Assembly: GCA_030522415.1 (NCBI GenBank)
Contig: CM060131.1
Span: 10,373,203-10,437,202, forward strand
Source: Channallabes apus
Taxonomy: Eukaryota > Chordata > Actinopteri > Siluriformes > Clariidae
Reading direction: 5' to 3'
Length of the DNA stretch: 64,000 nt
The translations under genes and the position numbers were made by a program. The notes below the pieces were generated by a model. It was not told the DNA's origin, made no database searches, and saw only the letters and a program-made list of their open reading frames with translations. Positions 24,433 through 38,079 of the stretch are shown here, in pieces (position 1 is the first letter of the stretch; every line of letters begins with the position of its first letter).

Positions 24433-27400
24433 CTGCAGAAAAGGCCAGAGACACGAGCTGTTACTCAGAGCACGACTATTAATAAACAGCGGCTTCAAAA
24501 ATATCAGAGTTAATAAGAGAATCAGCTCTCGCATTAAAACAAGGAGTGATAAGATCTAAGTAAAAGCAACTGCATAGACTACTACACACACTACACAGGG
24601 ATTTTGCTCCATTACTCTTCTTAAGCATAAGTTTGTTGTTAAATTCAGCTAATAATTATTCAAATTGAAATCAGGTGCCGTGTGCCATGTTTTGTAGTTA
24701 GCACCAAAGCGTCCATTTATATATATTTTTTTTCCTAATCTAACTTTTCCTTGCTTCCCGGTAAATTAATCTGAGCAACTGTATAACCAAGAGCAATTTC
24801 CCTCTGGGATTAATAAAGTTCTTTGAATCTTGAATCTTGAATCAATCCATGTGGGTCTGAATATGGATGAGACCCCTGGCCCTATCTTTGTAAAAACTTT
24901 GAATATCTCGGATTCAGCAGCAACTCATATTACACACTGCCTGTCCAAAATTGTTGGCCTGGATCAAGTGTAGAACAGGTAAGATGATTTATAATGACTA
25001 CAGCTGGGTTAGGAATGTGACGAGAACTCATAGGATTGGGACTAAACACCTGTGTGGCCATAAGAAAACTACTTGTTAGTGAACCTACTGTAGGACAAAA
25101 GTGCCTAAATTAGCGAGGGAGCATAAAGATTGGATTTTATAGCAATAGAAAAAAACATGGGAACAATTTTTTCTAGAGTGATCTACAATGTTCTAGAGTG
25201 ATGGGGGTATCAGGGTAAGAAGGGAAGCATATGAAGCGATGCACTGTATAGTGTCCACTGTACAAGCCTCTGGAGACAGTGTAATGATCTTCAGTTGGTC
25301 AGGTTTAGGCTCAGCAACGTTATGTGGCAATAAAATGAAGTCAGCTGACGACCTGCATGTAATGAATGGCAAAGTTATCACATCTGGTTTTTATTAAGGT
25401 TTTTTTTTCCCCTTTCCTGATGGTAAGGGCATATTCCAGGACTCAAATTGTGATTAAAGTGTTCTGGGAGCGTACGGAATAATTTTCGCACATGAATTAC
25501 ATATTATCGTTATCGAAGCTAACGGGAGTGTAAGGAAACCTTAGTGTGTGCGAATATGTGTATAAAGAGATTTCTCCTATGCCTTCCTAGAAATCATAAA
25601 CTTTAAATTTCATATCTGAAAAAGCATGTTCAGGTAATTTGTTCAACTTTCAGCATTTCACTTATTTGCATTCTTTGCTAAAGCCATGTTAGATTAGCAT
25701 CACTTTCAGTGATTATATAAACTTGTTAGGCAGCAAGTCAAAGCTATGGCAAATATTTCTCATTTACATGATCTTCTATTTCAGAATAATTCATTAATAA
25801 ATTAAATAGCATTAGTAATGAATATATCCAGCACACTTAGAGAGATTGAATTATGTTTTACAGGCAAAACCACATAGATTATGTAAAACAATAGTGAACA
25901 GTTTAGGAAATGTAAATAAGTGTTGTTTTTTTTCTAAGACACATTAATTTCAGAAGTTTATATTTAATACTTGAGTACATACATTTTTTTTACTTGTACT
26001 TTTTCTGGATATTCAGAGCGATTAACTAATCCTAACTCATTTTGCCAGATGAAGATTCTCACACATTATGTATAAAGCACATAAAGTCGCAAATTAAGTA
26101 CAAATCTACATTAGTTTTAAACCAGTTAGACCCAGTCCATACATCCTCTAGTCTGTTTATCCTGTGTGGAGTCACTCCGGGCCTGGCCCGTCTATCATAG
26201 GAATGTCCAGGGATACCCTGTATGGGGTACCAACCCAATGCAGGCTTTTTTTTACTGATAAATAAAATTTTCTGAATGTTATGGTTGATAATATTTAATA
26301 ATTAATTATAGTGTCTTGTATATAATATGGAGGTTTTAGACATGCTGTTTTGCATTGGACATAATTATTAATTATTTTAATATTATTTCACATGGGAGTC
26401 TTTTTGACCTGAAATGAACATAAGGATTAAAAAATATATCATCTGGGATTCACTGATAATCCTGAGTGAGAGCTGTTTGGGGGAAAAAAAAAACTTAGTA
26501 AAATAAAACAATAAAATGAATAAAAGAAGAGCCTCAGAAACAGAAGCGAGAGAACTTTCTCTGAGAGAACTCACTGTGTTTATGCCTCTGCTCTTCACCT
26601 CCTGGCTGCTTTCTGACTCAAACAGAGCTGTGGAGAAGTGTGTGACAGTCAAACTCCTCCAATTAACACCATGCCACCTGTAGATCATCACTGGGCTAAT
26701 GACGTAAAAGCTGCGCAATACCTTATCCTGTTACCATAATGCCTGACAGGTGTAGTGACAACATTGCAATGATCCCAATCACCTGAATTCGTTAACACGA
26801 TGGTGTGAAAATAGAACAAGTAAACAAATATTTTGATAAAACTTGGTAAGATGACAACTGTTGTTTTTCTTCCATTTTTGTTTGTTTTAATTTTAGAAAG
26901 AGAAAAAAAAGCCTTACATCATACAGCTTATGATGTAACTATAAACAGATGAAAAGTGTGATGCAATGGTAGCGCATCACACCATAAGTGATTATTTTGC
27001 TATAACACATGAGTGCGTCATATTTTATTCCTTAAATACTGTATTGACAAAGAAAGCCTTTTAAGATTTAACATAATTGTGTTTTGCTGGGGTTAAAAAA
27101 AATACACTTCGTTTGATGATGATTTACCTACAGGCTTCATACTGTAACATTTTCATGTGGCATTAATCATTTATAACAATGTTATTTGCCTTGTGGAAGC
27201 CTTATGTCATACACACTCCAGGGGACATTACAGTTTTTGCTTCAACTGTTGTAATGATAACATGCAGAATGGGTATACATTTCTTTATGATTTTCAATCA
27301 TTACACTGGCATGAAGCGCTATTCTTCTACAATGAGATGATATTCATATTGCATGTGTAATGAATAGACATGTCTAGAAATTAATAGAGACTTTAGTTTG

Positions 27401-28882
27401 TATCTGTTTTTGCATCTGCACCAGAGGTGGACAAGGAAAGGAAAAAAGAAAGAAAAACAGAAACAAGAGAGGGAATAAGAAAGGGATGGAAAAGAAATCA
27501 AAGAAATCTAAGAAGAAAAGTCATCAAAGAAAGAAATTTTAAAAAAGCAAGAAAGTGGGAAAATACAATAAAATTAAATAAATAAAGATACATATAAAAG
27601 AAACGAAGTATCATAAACAGAAAGTAAGAATAAAAAAAACAGAAAGGAAGAAAATTGGAAAAGAAGAAAAGAATTAGAGAAAGAAAGAACGGAGGAAGCA
27701 AGGGACAGATCAATTAAAGAAAAAAAAGGAAACTGAGAAATGATCGATAAAAGAAAATAGAGCTTGGGAAAAAAATCATGAAAAAAGTAATAACGAAACA
27801 AAGAGGAAATAAAGAAAGGTGAATAAAATATATAAATAGGAAAAAGGAAGAAGGAAAAGATTAATGAAAGAAAATAATGAATAGAAATAAGTAAATAATG
27901 ATGTAATCAGTCAAAAAAGGAGGAACAAAGGAAGAAACCCAATGTTGTCAGCTGAAGAGCTTTGATGTAAGCTGTTCATTAAGTCTCTAACACTCTTTTT
28001 ATAAACACTAAATGTCATGCTTATGTGTGTGTTGGGAAACCTGGATCCCAAGTTTCAGTGACACTGACAGCAATGTACTGTACTGTATAAACAAACGTCT
28101 TGAGCCCCCCTTCATGTCTTTATATTTTGCTTCCATTGAGCCAGATTTTCTTGTATTTTTAATGTAGTCTCGAGGAAAATGTCTCTTGTAGGACTTTTTG
28201 ATTGGACATTTCTGGCAATGTTTTTGGCTCTTATTTTAAGTCAAGCCCCTCTTACATTTGTTCCCATTTCTTTAATTTAATCTAAATCGATTCATTTTAT
28301 TTATTATTAAGAAAGGGGGGGGGGGGGCTAGAGGCTTTTCCACAGTACTGACCTTCAATGCGAGTTTATCACATAATATAGATATAAATAGATAATATTC
28401 AAATGCATTCACATTCTAATTTGCATAATAATATAATAATAATAATTTAAAATAATTAGTAAGCCATTTAACAGCACTAGTGTGTGTTTTGCACAACATA
28501 CCCTACGATTCCACTGTAGTGTGCAGGATCGCTCCTCTTTTCCTTTCTCTTTCTCTTCTCTTTAATGTAGGTCTATAACTGAGCTTATAAATGTGCAGTA
28601 TGTACCTAATCTATCTGTGGAGTGCTACAGTTAGACTATATATACAGTATATATATACTGTGTGTGTGTGTGTGTTTGTGTGTGTTTGTGTGTGTGTGTG
28701 TTAGTGCGAGTGTGTTTAGATTGTGTAATGCATGTGGGATTCTGCTGTAATGGAGATGCTTACCAAAGAGGACTTGCAGTCTGGTAACACATGCCACAAA
28801 GATGTGGAAAGGCAGCTGCTGCTCTCCAGAGCCGAAGCGCTCCCAGAGCATGTGCAGTATGTTATTATCACACTGCACACCT

Positions 28883-28925
<43 letters not shown>

Positions 28926-31900
28926 AGGAATGTGAGAATTCATGTTATGTTAATCTGTGGTTTCCACTTGGGGCCCGTACAGGTGTTTCTGTAAATTTCT
29001 CTCTATGTCTCTATGTATATGTGTGTGTGTGTGTGTGTGTGTGCTTAGAACTCGTACCTGCTGCTTTCAGAGCTTGACTGAGCTCAAAAGGACTCATGTT
29101 TCCAGATGAATCCTCATCATACTCGAGAAAGATCGACTTGAACACACACACAAAAGCGAGGTTTCAGAAATGGATATTTACTTCTCCAGTAAACAGCAGA
29201 GCCACAGGAATGGAATGTAAGTTGTTCACTACACGCTAGCGCTGCTTTCCAGCTGTGCAGAACAGCAGGCTGGGAGAGCGGATTAACCAAACATACTTTA
29301 TTAAGCCCGCAGTGATTCAGTTCAGAGAGAGGACAGAGAGACGGAAACATGAAAGCAGCTAACACCCCCCCCCCCCCCCACTACCACCACCACCACCAAA
29401 AAAAAAAGAAAAAAAAACTATGCTAGCGTCATCTTTAACTGTGGTATTCCTGCTATTTAAGATGTTTAGGTTGCCATAGCAAATCAGTTCAGGAGAGGAG
29501 ACAAATGTACCTGCAGACTGCGCAGAGACGAGAGGAGATTCTCGGCCTGATCACGACTCAGCCTGCCTCTACCACCAGTCTGTACATATACACACAGTCA
29601 GGACAACAACCAGGAGGGGTGAAGAGAAAAGCACCACAAACGACAGACAGACAACAAGGACACCAAGAAAAACTAACAAAAACAAACAAACAAACAAAAA
29701 GGGAAAAAAGGAGAAAAAAGAAAAACAGGGGAAAAGAAAGCAAGAAAAAAGAAAACCCATTAGTTAGGACCCAAAAATAGAGTAGGAAAGAAAGATGGGG
29801 AAAGAAATATAAATTATTTATTAAAAAAAAAAAAAAAGAAAAAGAAAAAAGCACTTCACACATCATTAGAATAAAATCAAAGAAAGAAAGAAAGAAAGAC
29901 AAAGAAGGAGATATAGAGAAAGAAAAGGAAATGAATGAAAGAAAGAAAGAACAAAAGAAAGAATGAAAGAAAGAAAGAAAGAAAGAAAGAAAGAGAGATT
30001 GGGAAACCACCACTTAAGATTTAATTAGAATCATAAAAAAGAAAGGAAGGAAAAAGAAAAGGAAATAACAAACAAAAGAAATTTGAGATTAAATAAATCA
30101 AAGAAGAAACTAAAAAGAAAAAAGAAAGAAAGAAATGGAATAAGTCGAGAAGGAAAGGAAACTACAAAGAATAAAGCAAAAGACAGAAGGCAGGAAGGGA
30201 AAAAGCAAAACTGTTCAAAATGATAAATGGAATGAAATGGAATGAAAGATGGGAGTACAGAAGAAAGAAAGAAAGATTTTTTTTGCTTTTACAACACTCT
30301 GCACCTCATCATGCAGAAGAAGCGGAAGAACAGCAGGAAATTAGAGGGAAATATGAGCTGAAACGTGGTGGAATGAAAGAGAAGATGCTGCCAGATGGAA
30401 GGATACGTCTTGTGTGAAGATGAGCTGCCTGCAGGTCTCCAGAGGAACGTGGTAGTTCTGCTCCAGCACTGCAGCACAGAGACACAGCGTGTGAGGCCCA
30501 GCAGAGAGTAAACACACACAGTGCTGTGCTCACACCACACCATGTGCTTCTGATCAATGACAAGTCCATACAGCCTTCCAGCACACGCCTGGCCAACTAC
30601 GCCACCTGCTGTCCATTACTGATACCACACTGCTCGAGGGTTTAATCTACTGTAACTGTGAAATAAATTCCCAAGACTCCCTAACAATCCAAAAACTCAG
30701 AATTCCTGATTTCTTCAAACCCTGATTTGGATAAATATTATTAAATAATAGTTATTAATAAAGTGTTTATAATGTGTAATTTTCTGAGAAGTGAACTTAA
30801 TGAAACTTATTCATCTTTGCCTCATATAAACTTAGTGAAACTATATATTTTTTTCCTTCCTTATAAACAATTTTGTGATAGATTAGAATTAGAGATTAGA
30901 ATTTTCATACCCGTGTTGACCAGCTTCATAAACTCCACTGCATCTAGTTTGTCATCCTGAGGAAAGGAAGTGACTTTATAGTTCCTGAAACTGCTTCCAT
31001 ATATTTATATATACCTACACTACAGTAAAGTTATTCATAAAGTTCTGCCAGCACCGGTACTTACCGGTCCAGCTTCCACATTGAACCAGTTCTGCGTGGC
31101 TATCTGGTCGTCGGGTGATGGAGGATTTGCCATGACAGTCTTCAGGACAAATATACACAGTGTAAGTTTATTAACGTGAGACTATAGTCAGATTGTCGTA
31201 GCCGTGTTTATTATCGTAAGCTTCACACTCACCGTGGTAATAGCGATTGGACAGGTTATCTCACGAACCCTGGAACAAATTAAGATGAAGTTATGCAGAA
31301 GAGTTGCACATAATCACTTATAATCTGCCCTTAAATAATTTATACTTTATTCACTTATAGTAGGAACCTGATGCCCATGACTTGGGTAATTAACAAGTAT
31401 ATTGATTATAAATTAGTTTTTTCCCCATACTATTTTTTCCAAGTCCAAGCTCATCACATGGCACAAATTTAATTATAACATTTGCTATAGACTTTATACT
31501 TTTTATATAAACTGACTATAGACTATTTCCACCTTACAAATGCAACAGAAAAGTGCTGGACCCATCAATAGCAGGTCACAGGTTTGACTCCTGGTGATGT
31601 TATAACCATCCAATTGCTTGGAAGAAAGAAAAAGGAAGGAAAGAAAGAAAGAAAGAAAGACAGAACAACACATTTGCTTTCAATGCATTAGCTTAAAACA
31701 GAGTTGTGACAATTCCTGAAGAAATAAAGAAAAGAAGAGAGAAATATACCAAAAAAAAAGAAAAGAAAATGTATAAAGAAAAGAAAGAAAGTTGGGAAAA
31801 ATCAAAAGAGAAAGAAAAGCAAAGGGAAAGCTGGAAATATGAAAGAAGAATGAATATTAAAAATAATATGAAAGAAACTTGAATAAAGACAAAACAAATG

Positions 31901-31988
31901 AAAGAAAATATAAATAAAAACAATGCAAAATGTAAGAAATCCTTGTACAAATTTGTAAAAATTATTTTAATATCACATATTTAAGATT

Positions 31989-32034
<46 letters not shown>

Positions 32035-33705
32035 TCAAACATCATTAAAATTTGTTCATTATTTCTTGGGAAACTAGGAATAATTAACATTCAAAAATTT
32101 TAAGAGTTGTTCATCGATTATTAAAACGCTTGTTTGAAAGCTTGCTTATAAAAGTCAAACAGATGAAGCATAAAATCCTTGATTATTTAAATTCTTTAAA
32201 TCATTACACTTTAAACTTTCCCTCCCTTGCAATGTAAAACCCTCCAGCCTACCCCAGAGTGTTGCCATTCTTGGCATAGATGCGGAGGAAAAACTCCCCG
32301 GGCTGGTTGGGCCTCTGTGTGGACGCCACGATGATGTAGTGCCCTGGGTCCAAGTGCACCTTCCTCCACACAGCCCGCACATTACGATACGGTCCAGAGC
32401 GGCCCACCAGCGGGTTAGCATAAAAAAAGCCCTGGCCGAAGGTACCTGTGGCGTCCTGCAGCTATTGGGATGAAGGTGAAGGATTGGGTCTGGTTTCATG
32501 CTTATGCAGGTAAGAGAGATCATTATATACATATATGTTACTCACCTGAGGAGGGACCTAAAGGACAAACAGGAAGTTCACACGGAAAAAGAAAGAAAAT
32601 ATGAAATGAGAAATTGGAATTTATTCCAATACACATTAGTCCACTACTATTAAGAATAAACTGACTGTTTTTCATGAACTTACACAATGACAAGTAAATG
32701 ATGGCATGTGAAAAAAAAAGTTTTATGTTCCTCAGAGGATGTATTTGTCCAATACTGAAACCCACCATGATCAGATGATTTTTATTATATTTTTACACTA
32801 AAATTTTAACATTTGAACATGACTAGAGAGAGAGAGAATGAGAGAGAGAGAGAGATAGAGAGAGAGTCTACACACTGCATTATTCTCACTTTGTAAATGT
32901 GGTAGCCGATATAAACGAAGTTGACTTTGTCTTTCAGTCTGCGGTTTTTCTGCAGCAGCTCTATCAGGACTGTGCATTTCTTCATCTTCTCTTTATGCTT
33001 GCCCAGAATGCTTTTTGGCTGAGTTGCTGCATCATCATCATCATCATCCCCTACATCCAACTCGTCCTCGTCGATCTCCACATCCTCAACATCCTGCTGC
33101 GAGAGAATCAAGTGGAACTGAGGGTTCTTACAAAAAGTTCCTGTTGGAAAAAAAAAAAAGAAAATCTAAATATATACGAAAGCTTCATTTTGACTGTATT
33201 ATTTCCCTGCTACCCCTAAAAGTAACTTCTCCAGTAGATCGGCTAAATCAGCTTGGAGAATGTTCATTTAAGAGCTTTCAACATTATTCACGATAAAAAA
33301 ATGATAAATTCTGTTGAGCGATCAGAAAGATAGTCAACCGATGTTTTAGACAATTTTTAAAAAAATATTATAGGTATATTTCATCTAATGGACTCCACTG
33401 GCCATAGCGCAAATCTAACCTGTGTGACTTGATATCTAACTTGATATGACTGTATACATACTGTATACATATATAGTTTATGTATTAATAAACACACACA
33501 CGCACTCACACACACTCTTACGTGGGTTTTTTCGGCTGCCACCCGCAGAGCACATGGGCACCCAGGAACCCTTGTGGGAGGTCAAGGACCAGGAGGAGGT
33601 GCTGGCGTCATCACCATCCTCTCCAGTATCATAGTCAGGATCCACACTACACAACTCTACTGTGTCATAGAGCTTGCAAAAGTCCTGCATTCCAATCCTA
33701 TGTAT

Positions 33706-33788
<83 letters not shown>

Positions 33789-34200
33789 AGGAATCTAGGG
33801 CTGACAGAAAAGGAGGAAGGATGGAAGGGAGGAATGAGCAAAGGGAGGGAATAATGTAGATAGGGAGGAGCTAAGGAAGGGAGGTAGGAAGGAAAGAAGG
33901 CAAGAAAACGGAAAGACAGAAGAAAGGAACAGTACATACTGATTATTCAGAACATTCCTATTGTTATACTGTACAAAAGCAATCATAAAACTGCAATGAA
34001 TAAACCATTAAAAAGTTTTTGTGAATACAAAACTCCCCAAAACTTTATGAAAAAATTCAAAGAATTTGATGAAGAACTATGTGTGGGGAAGGAAAATGTA
34101 CTGTTCATGTTTATGTACCAGAATTCTCCATCTTCTTCAATTTTCAATTTGATTCTTGTCTTCTCAGCACTCTCTATACCATCCCAGTCTTTACACCTGT

Positions 34201-34296
<96 letters not shown>

Positions 34297-35038
34297 AGCG
34301 GCAGTTAGAAGGAGACAATTTTAGCCACTAAAATGAGAACTGAGCCATTTCTCACTTGTCACTCCACGGCCCACAGAACTCCACAAATCCCCAGGGGTTT
34401 CTCAGTCTCACCAGTAACACTTCCTCATCTTTTCTGTGCACCTACACGCGTAAACACACACAGTAGTAGCTGTAACTTCTCAACATTAAACATTGTATGA
34501 CATAAATATAGCATGTAGGTGGTGTACCGTATCTGTGGCGGTGATGGCATAGGCATGACCTTTGACCAGGCCGTCTGGTGTCACATTGCCGATCTCCTTC
34601 ACATTTTTGGCCTGGGAGAAAAACAAACAAACAAAAAAAAAAAGAAACAGATGAGCAAACAATAAAAAAAATGTATGATCTAAATTTTAAGACATCGTAG
34701 AAGCTTAAATTCCCAGAATGAGGCGTGGCACAGCTGGTTATGATGATGGTCCATCTATCCAATATCTGTACCAATCATCATCTGTAGGGTCGTAGGAGCC
34801 CATAAGATACCATGGGATGAGGCGGTGGCTCATAGTAATCAGATGGTCTGCGGTTTAAGCCCCAGTTCTGTTAGGTTGTTGCTGTTGAGCCCTTGAGCAA
34901 GGCCCTTAACCAGTGGCGGTTTTAGGCATGGGTATGGGGGGGGGGGGGGGTTGCAGAGTACAGTTCTCTGCTCACCTCTGAGTTCACCTCTCCCTAATGA
35001 AGCGGACAAGGAGGGGGGCTAAATTATGTCTACCTGAC

Positions 35039-35071
<33 letters not shown>

Positions 35072-35493
35072 ACGCACATTTCATTCAAAATATTATAAAC
35101 ACACACCAATAATTTGCACTTTTTTCATTTATTTAATTGTGTGAAATGGCAAATAAAAATAGATAATAAAAGCGATGATGATGTGGAGGTGAATTGGTTT
35201 AGTCTTGACTTCTGGTCGTGAGTGACAGCGTTGGGGGAAATCTGCTGATCGTCGAATCGTCGATTATAAAGTATAAACACAGCGATGGAGAGAAAAAGGC
35301 CAAAGCTGTCAGGGGTCCAATTTAGAAAAAAAAGAAAAGAAGATGAGGAGAAACGGATAAAAGATAAAGATATGCAACAATATTCTCTCTGTATGATTAA
35401 GTTATTCATGTCATCATGTTAATTAGTGGTATAACGTTAACTCTTAGGTTTGTTAGCCTTCTTGCTTATGATGCTTGCTATGCTTACCTTGCT

Positions 35494-35572
<79 letters not shown>

Positions 35573-37901
35573 ACACAATAAAAGCCTAATTTACAAACCA
35601 TCACAGAAATTCTAATGGTTTCTATTAAATACCACAAAATGTAACCACAAAATGATGCTTTGCAGTAAGACTGTTGCAAGTACAGTTATTTATTTCCATT
35701 GTTTATTATGTTAATGTTGGCTATAGCCAATATATTTACAATATATTTACAGTATACTGTAAATAGCCAGTTCAATTTACATATGTGTAGATAGTTTAAA
35801 AGACATTTTCCATTTGCTATAACTCTGTTACGTGACAAAGCATATAATCTGAGGCAGTAAATTAACCAAGGAGCTAATTGTTCCTCCCTTAGATTAGATT
35901 ATATTAGATTAATAAAATGTCTAATGACTGCCATCAAAAACCATGAGCCTCTTTGAGCTTCTCACTTTTCTGCACGATAAGGATCTATCTGAGATCTACC
36001 CCAACTTTTGGACTGCTCTCAGGATTGCACTTACTGTACATCGCCAGTGACTGTAGCTCAAGCAGAGAGGAGCTTTTCCAAACTCAGGTTAATCAAGACA
36101 TACCTGAGATCAACCTCTCAGGAACGGCTCACTGGCCTTGCTGTTATAAGCAGAAATCATGCAATAGGGGAGCAGATCTCATATGATGCCATTATTGATG
36201 ACTTTGCATCTAGAAAGGCCAGAAAAGTCAGATTTTAGTTTCAGTTTGTGGTTTCTGTTCTGCAGTGAAGTAAATAAGTTATTTTTCTTTAGTGTGATTT
36301 GTTCTATATTAATTCTATATTTATATAATATTTGTTTGTACACAATTGGCACCCTGTCCAGGGTGTACCCTGCCTAGTGCCCGAAGTCTCCTGGGATAGG
36401 CTCCAGGTCCCCCTCGACCCTGAACACAGGATTAAGCGGTATAGAAAATGAATGAATAAATGAATGTTTGTACACAGTATATTTATTTAAGCTATGCGTA
36501 GTTTAATAAAACGAGTGGTGTGTACAAAATGTGAAGTTTTTTTTTTTTGGGGGGGGGGCGCCGGGAGGGAGTCTCGCCCAGGGAGCAATTCAGTGTAGAA
36601 CCGCCACTGCCCTTAACCCTGTCTGCTCCATGGGTGCGGCTGGCTGACCCAGCGCTTTGACAGTAGCCTACTAACAAGAATCTGTGATATGTGAAGAATA
36701 ATTTCACTGTGCCGTGATATATGTGATGAATAAAGGCTGAACTCAACTGAACTGGGTGAGTCTAAAACCTAACATATTTGCTATGATGACTTATGACTGT
36801 GAGTGCTGTGATTGTTTTCGGACAAAAATTGGCGGATACAATTTTGTACCCAAGTCTTTATCATACAACACTTGGCAACCTAAAAAAAGTAGACTTCATG
36901 TTAACCAAAATGGGTTTATGTTGGACACTAAAGCACTTTTAAACCATATACTGTGCACACACAGATATACAAAGGATTTATTTATGGCCAGGGTTGCAGA
37001 GTGCCTGGAGCTCACCCCAGGTGGGGTACACTCTGGATGGGGTGCCAATACATCAGAGAGCACACACATGCTCACACACTACGGCCAATTTGGAAACGCC
37101 AATTAGCCTAATTACGCTAATTAGACTAAACTGGAGCACCTGGAGGAAACCCATCAAGCACAGTGAACACGAAAAGTCCATGCTCACGAGATGGGAATCG
37201 AACCCTAATCCTGATGGAGGTGCAAACTGACAGTTTTAACCACCATGCTTTCTATCTTGTGCTGTCTTAGGAAATTTTTTCTAACTACCCTCACCTCTGA
37301 CTTGGTCATTACAGACAAATGACATAATAAATACAGTATTGTGAAAAAGTCAACTACTCATTTTGTCATATTTTGCTTCCAAATAGCCAGACTTTCTCAA
37401 TTTTTTTTTATGTAGTCATGAGGAATAGTTCTTTCTGAAGGATCTTGGCTTATATTTTTGGCAGTTTTTTGCTCTCAATTTCAGTACAGTCCCGGTATAT
37501 GTTTCAGAGGAATGTTTTTTGTTTGTTAAGCCACACTGATATATGAACCATTTGAGCATAAAAAAAAGTTTTATATGAATATCATGAATTTTTTAAGCTT
37601 TAAAAATTTTTTTTTTTGCATTTTGTGATAATTTCCACTTCAAACGTTATACAAATACAATTGACCATGTACAGTAAGTGCAATGGGTGCAACCTATATT
37701 AAAGGTCCATTAAAGTTAACACAGGGCTCAAAGGTTACCTAAAGTGTGTGTTAATGCCCCTCATCCAAACACACCTACAGTATGTCTATGTGTATCTTCC
37801 TATATGAGGTCACAATAGGGGGAAATCTAGTTACCTAATAAAAAATGAAAAAACAAAAAAACACAAGAAGCACAGAATCTTTTTTTTCTCATATTTTTGT
37901 T

Positions 37902-37942
<41 letters not shown>

Positions 37943-37999
37943 ATACACACACACTCATACACACACGCACGCACGCACGCACGCACGCACGCACATACT

Positions 38000-38079
<80 letters not shown>

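Larger units (their letters stand above)
34911..36609 (+). mobile_element. hAT transposon, decayed, with 8-bp target duplication
   Basis: The inverted ends CAGTGGCGGTT match on both sides. The 8-bp direct repeat CCCTTAAC flanks them at 34903-34910 and 36610-36617, as expected for hAT elements. The 1699 bp contain G and T homopolymers near the ends, a (CA)n array, a C-terminal transposase relic and a later SINE insertion. Most of the transposase gene is missing, so it is a deletion derivative. Confidence 0.9.

Noticed and set aside
28312..28328. Homopolymer G-runs (also near 34937 and 63338) as G-quadruplex sites
   Set aside because: Single uninterrupted G-runs lack the four-tract pattern and are common sites of assembly length error.
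33708..38078. CRISPR-like repeated arrays
   Set aside because: These are dinucleotide microsatellites without spacers in vertebrate DNA.
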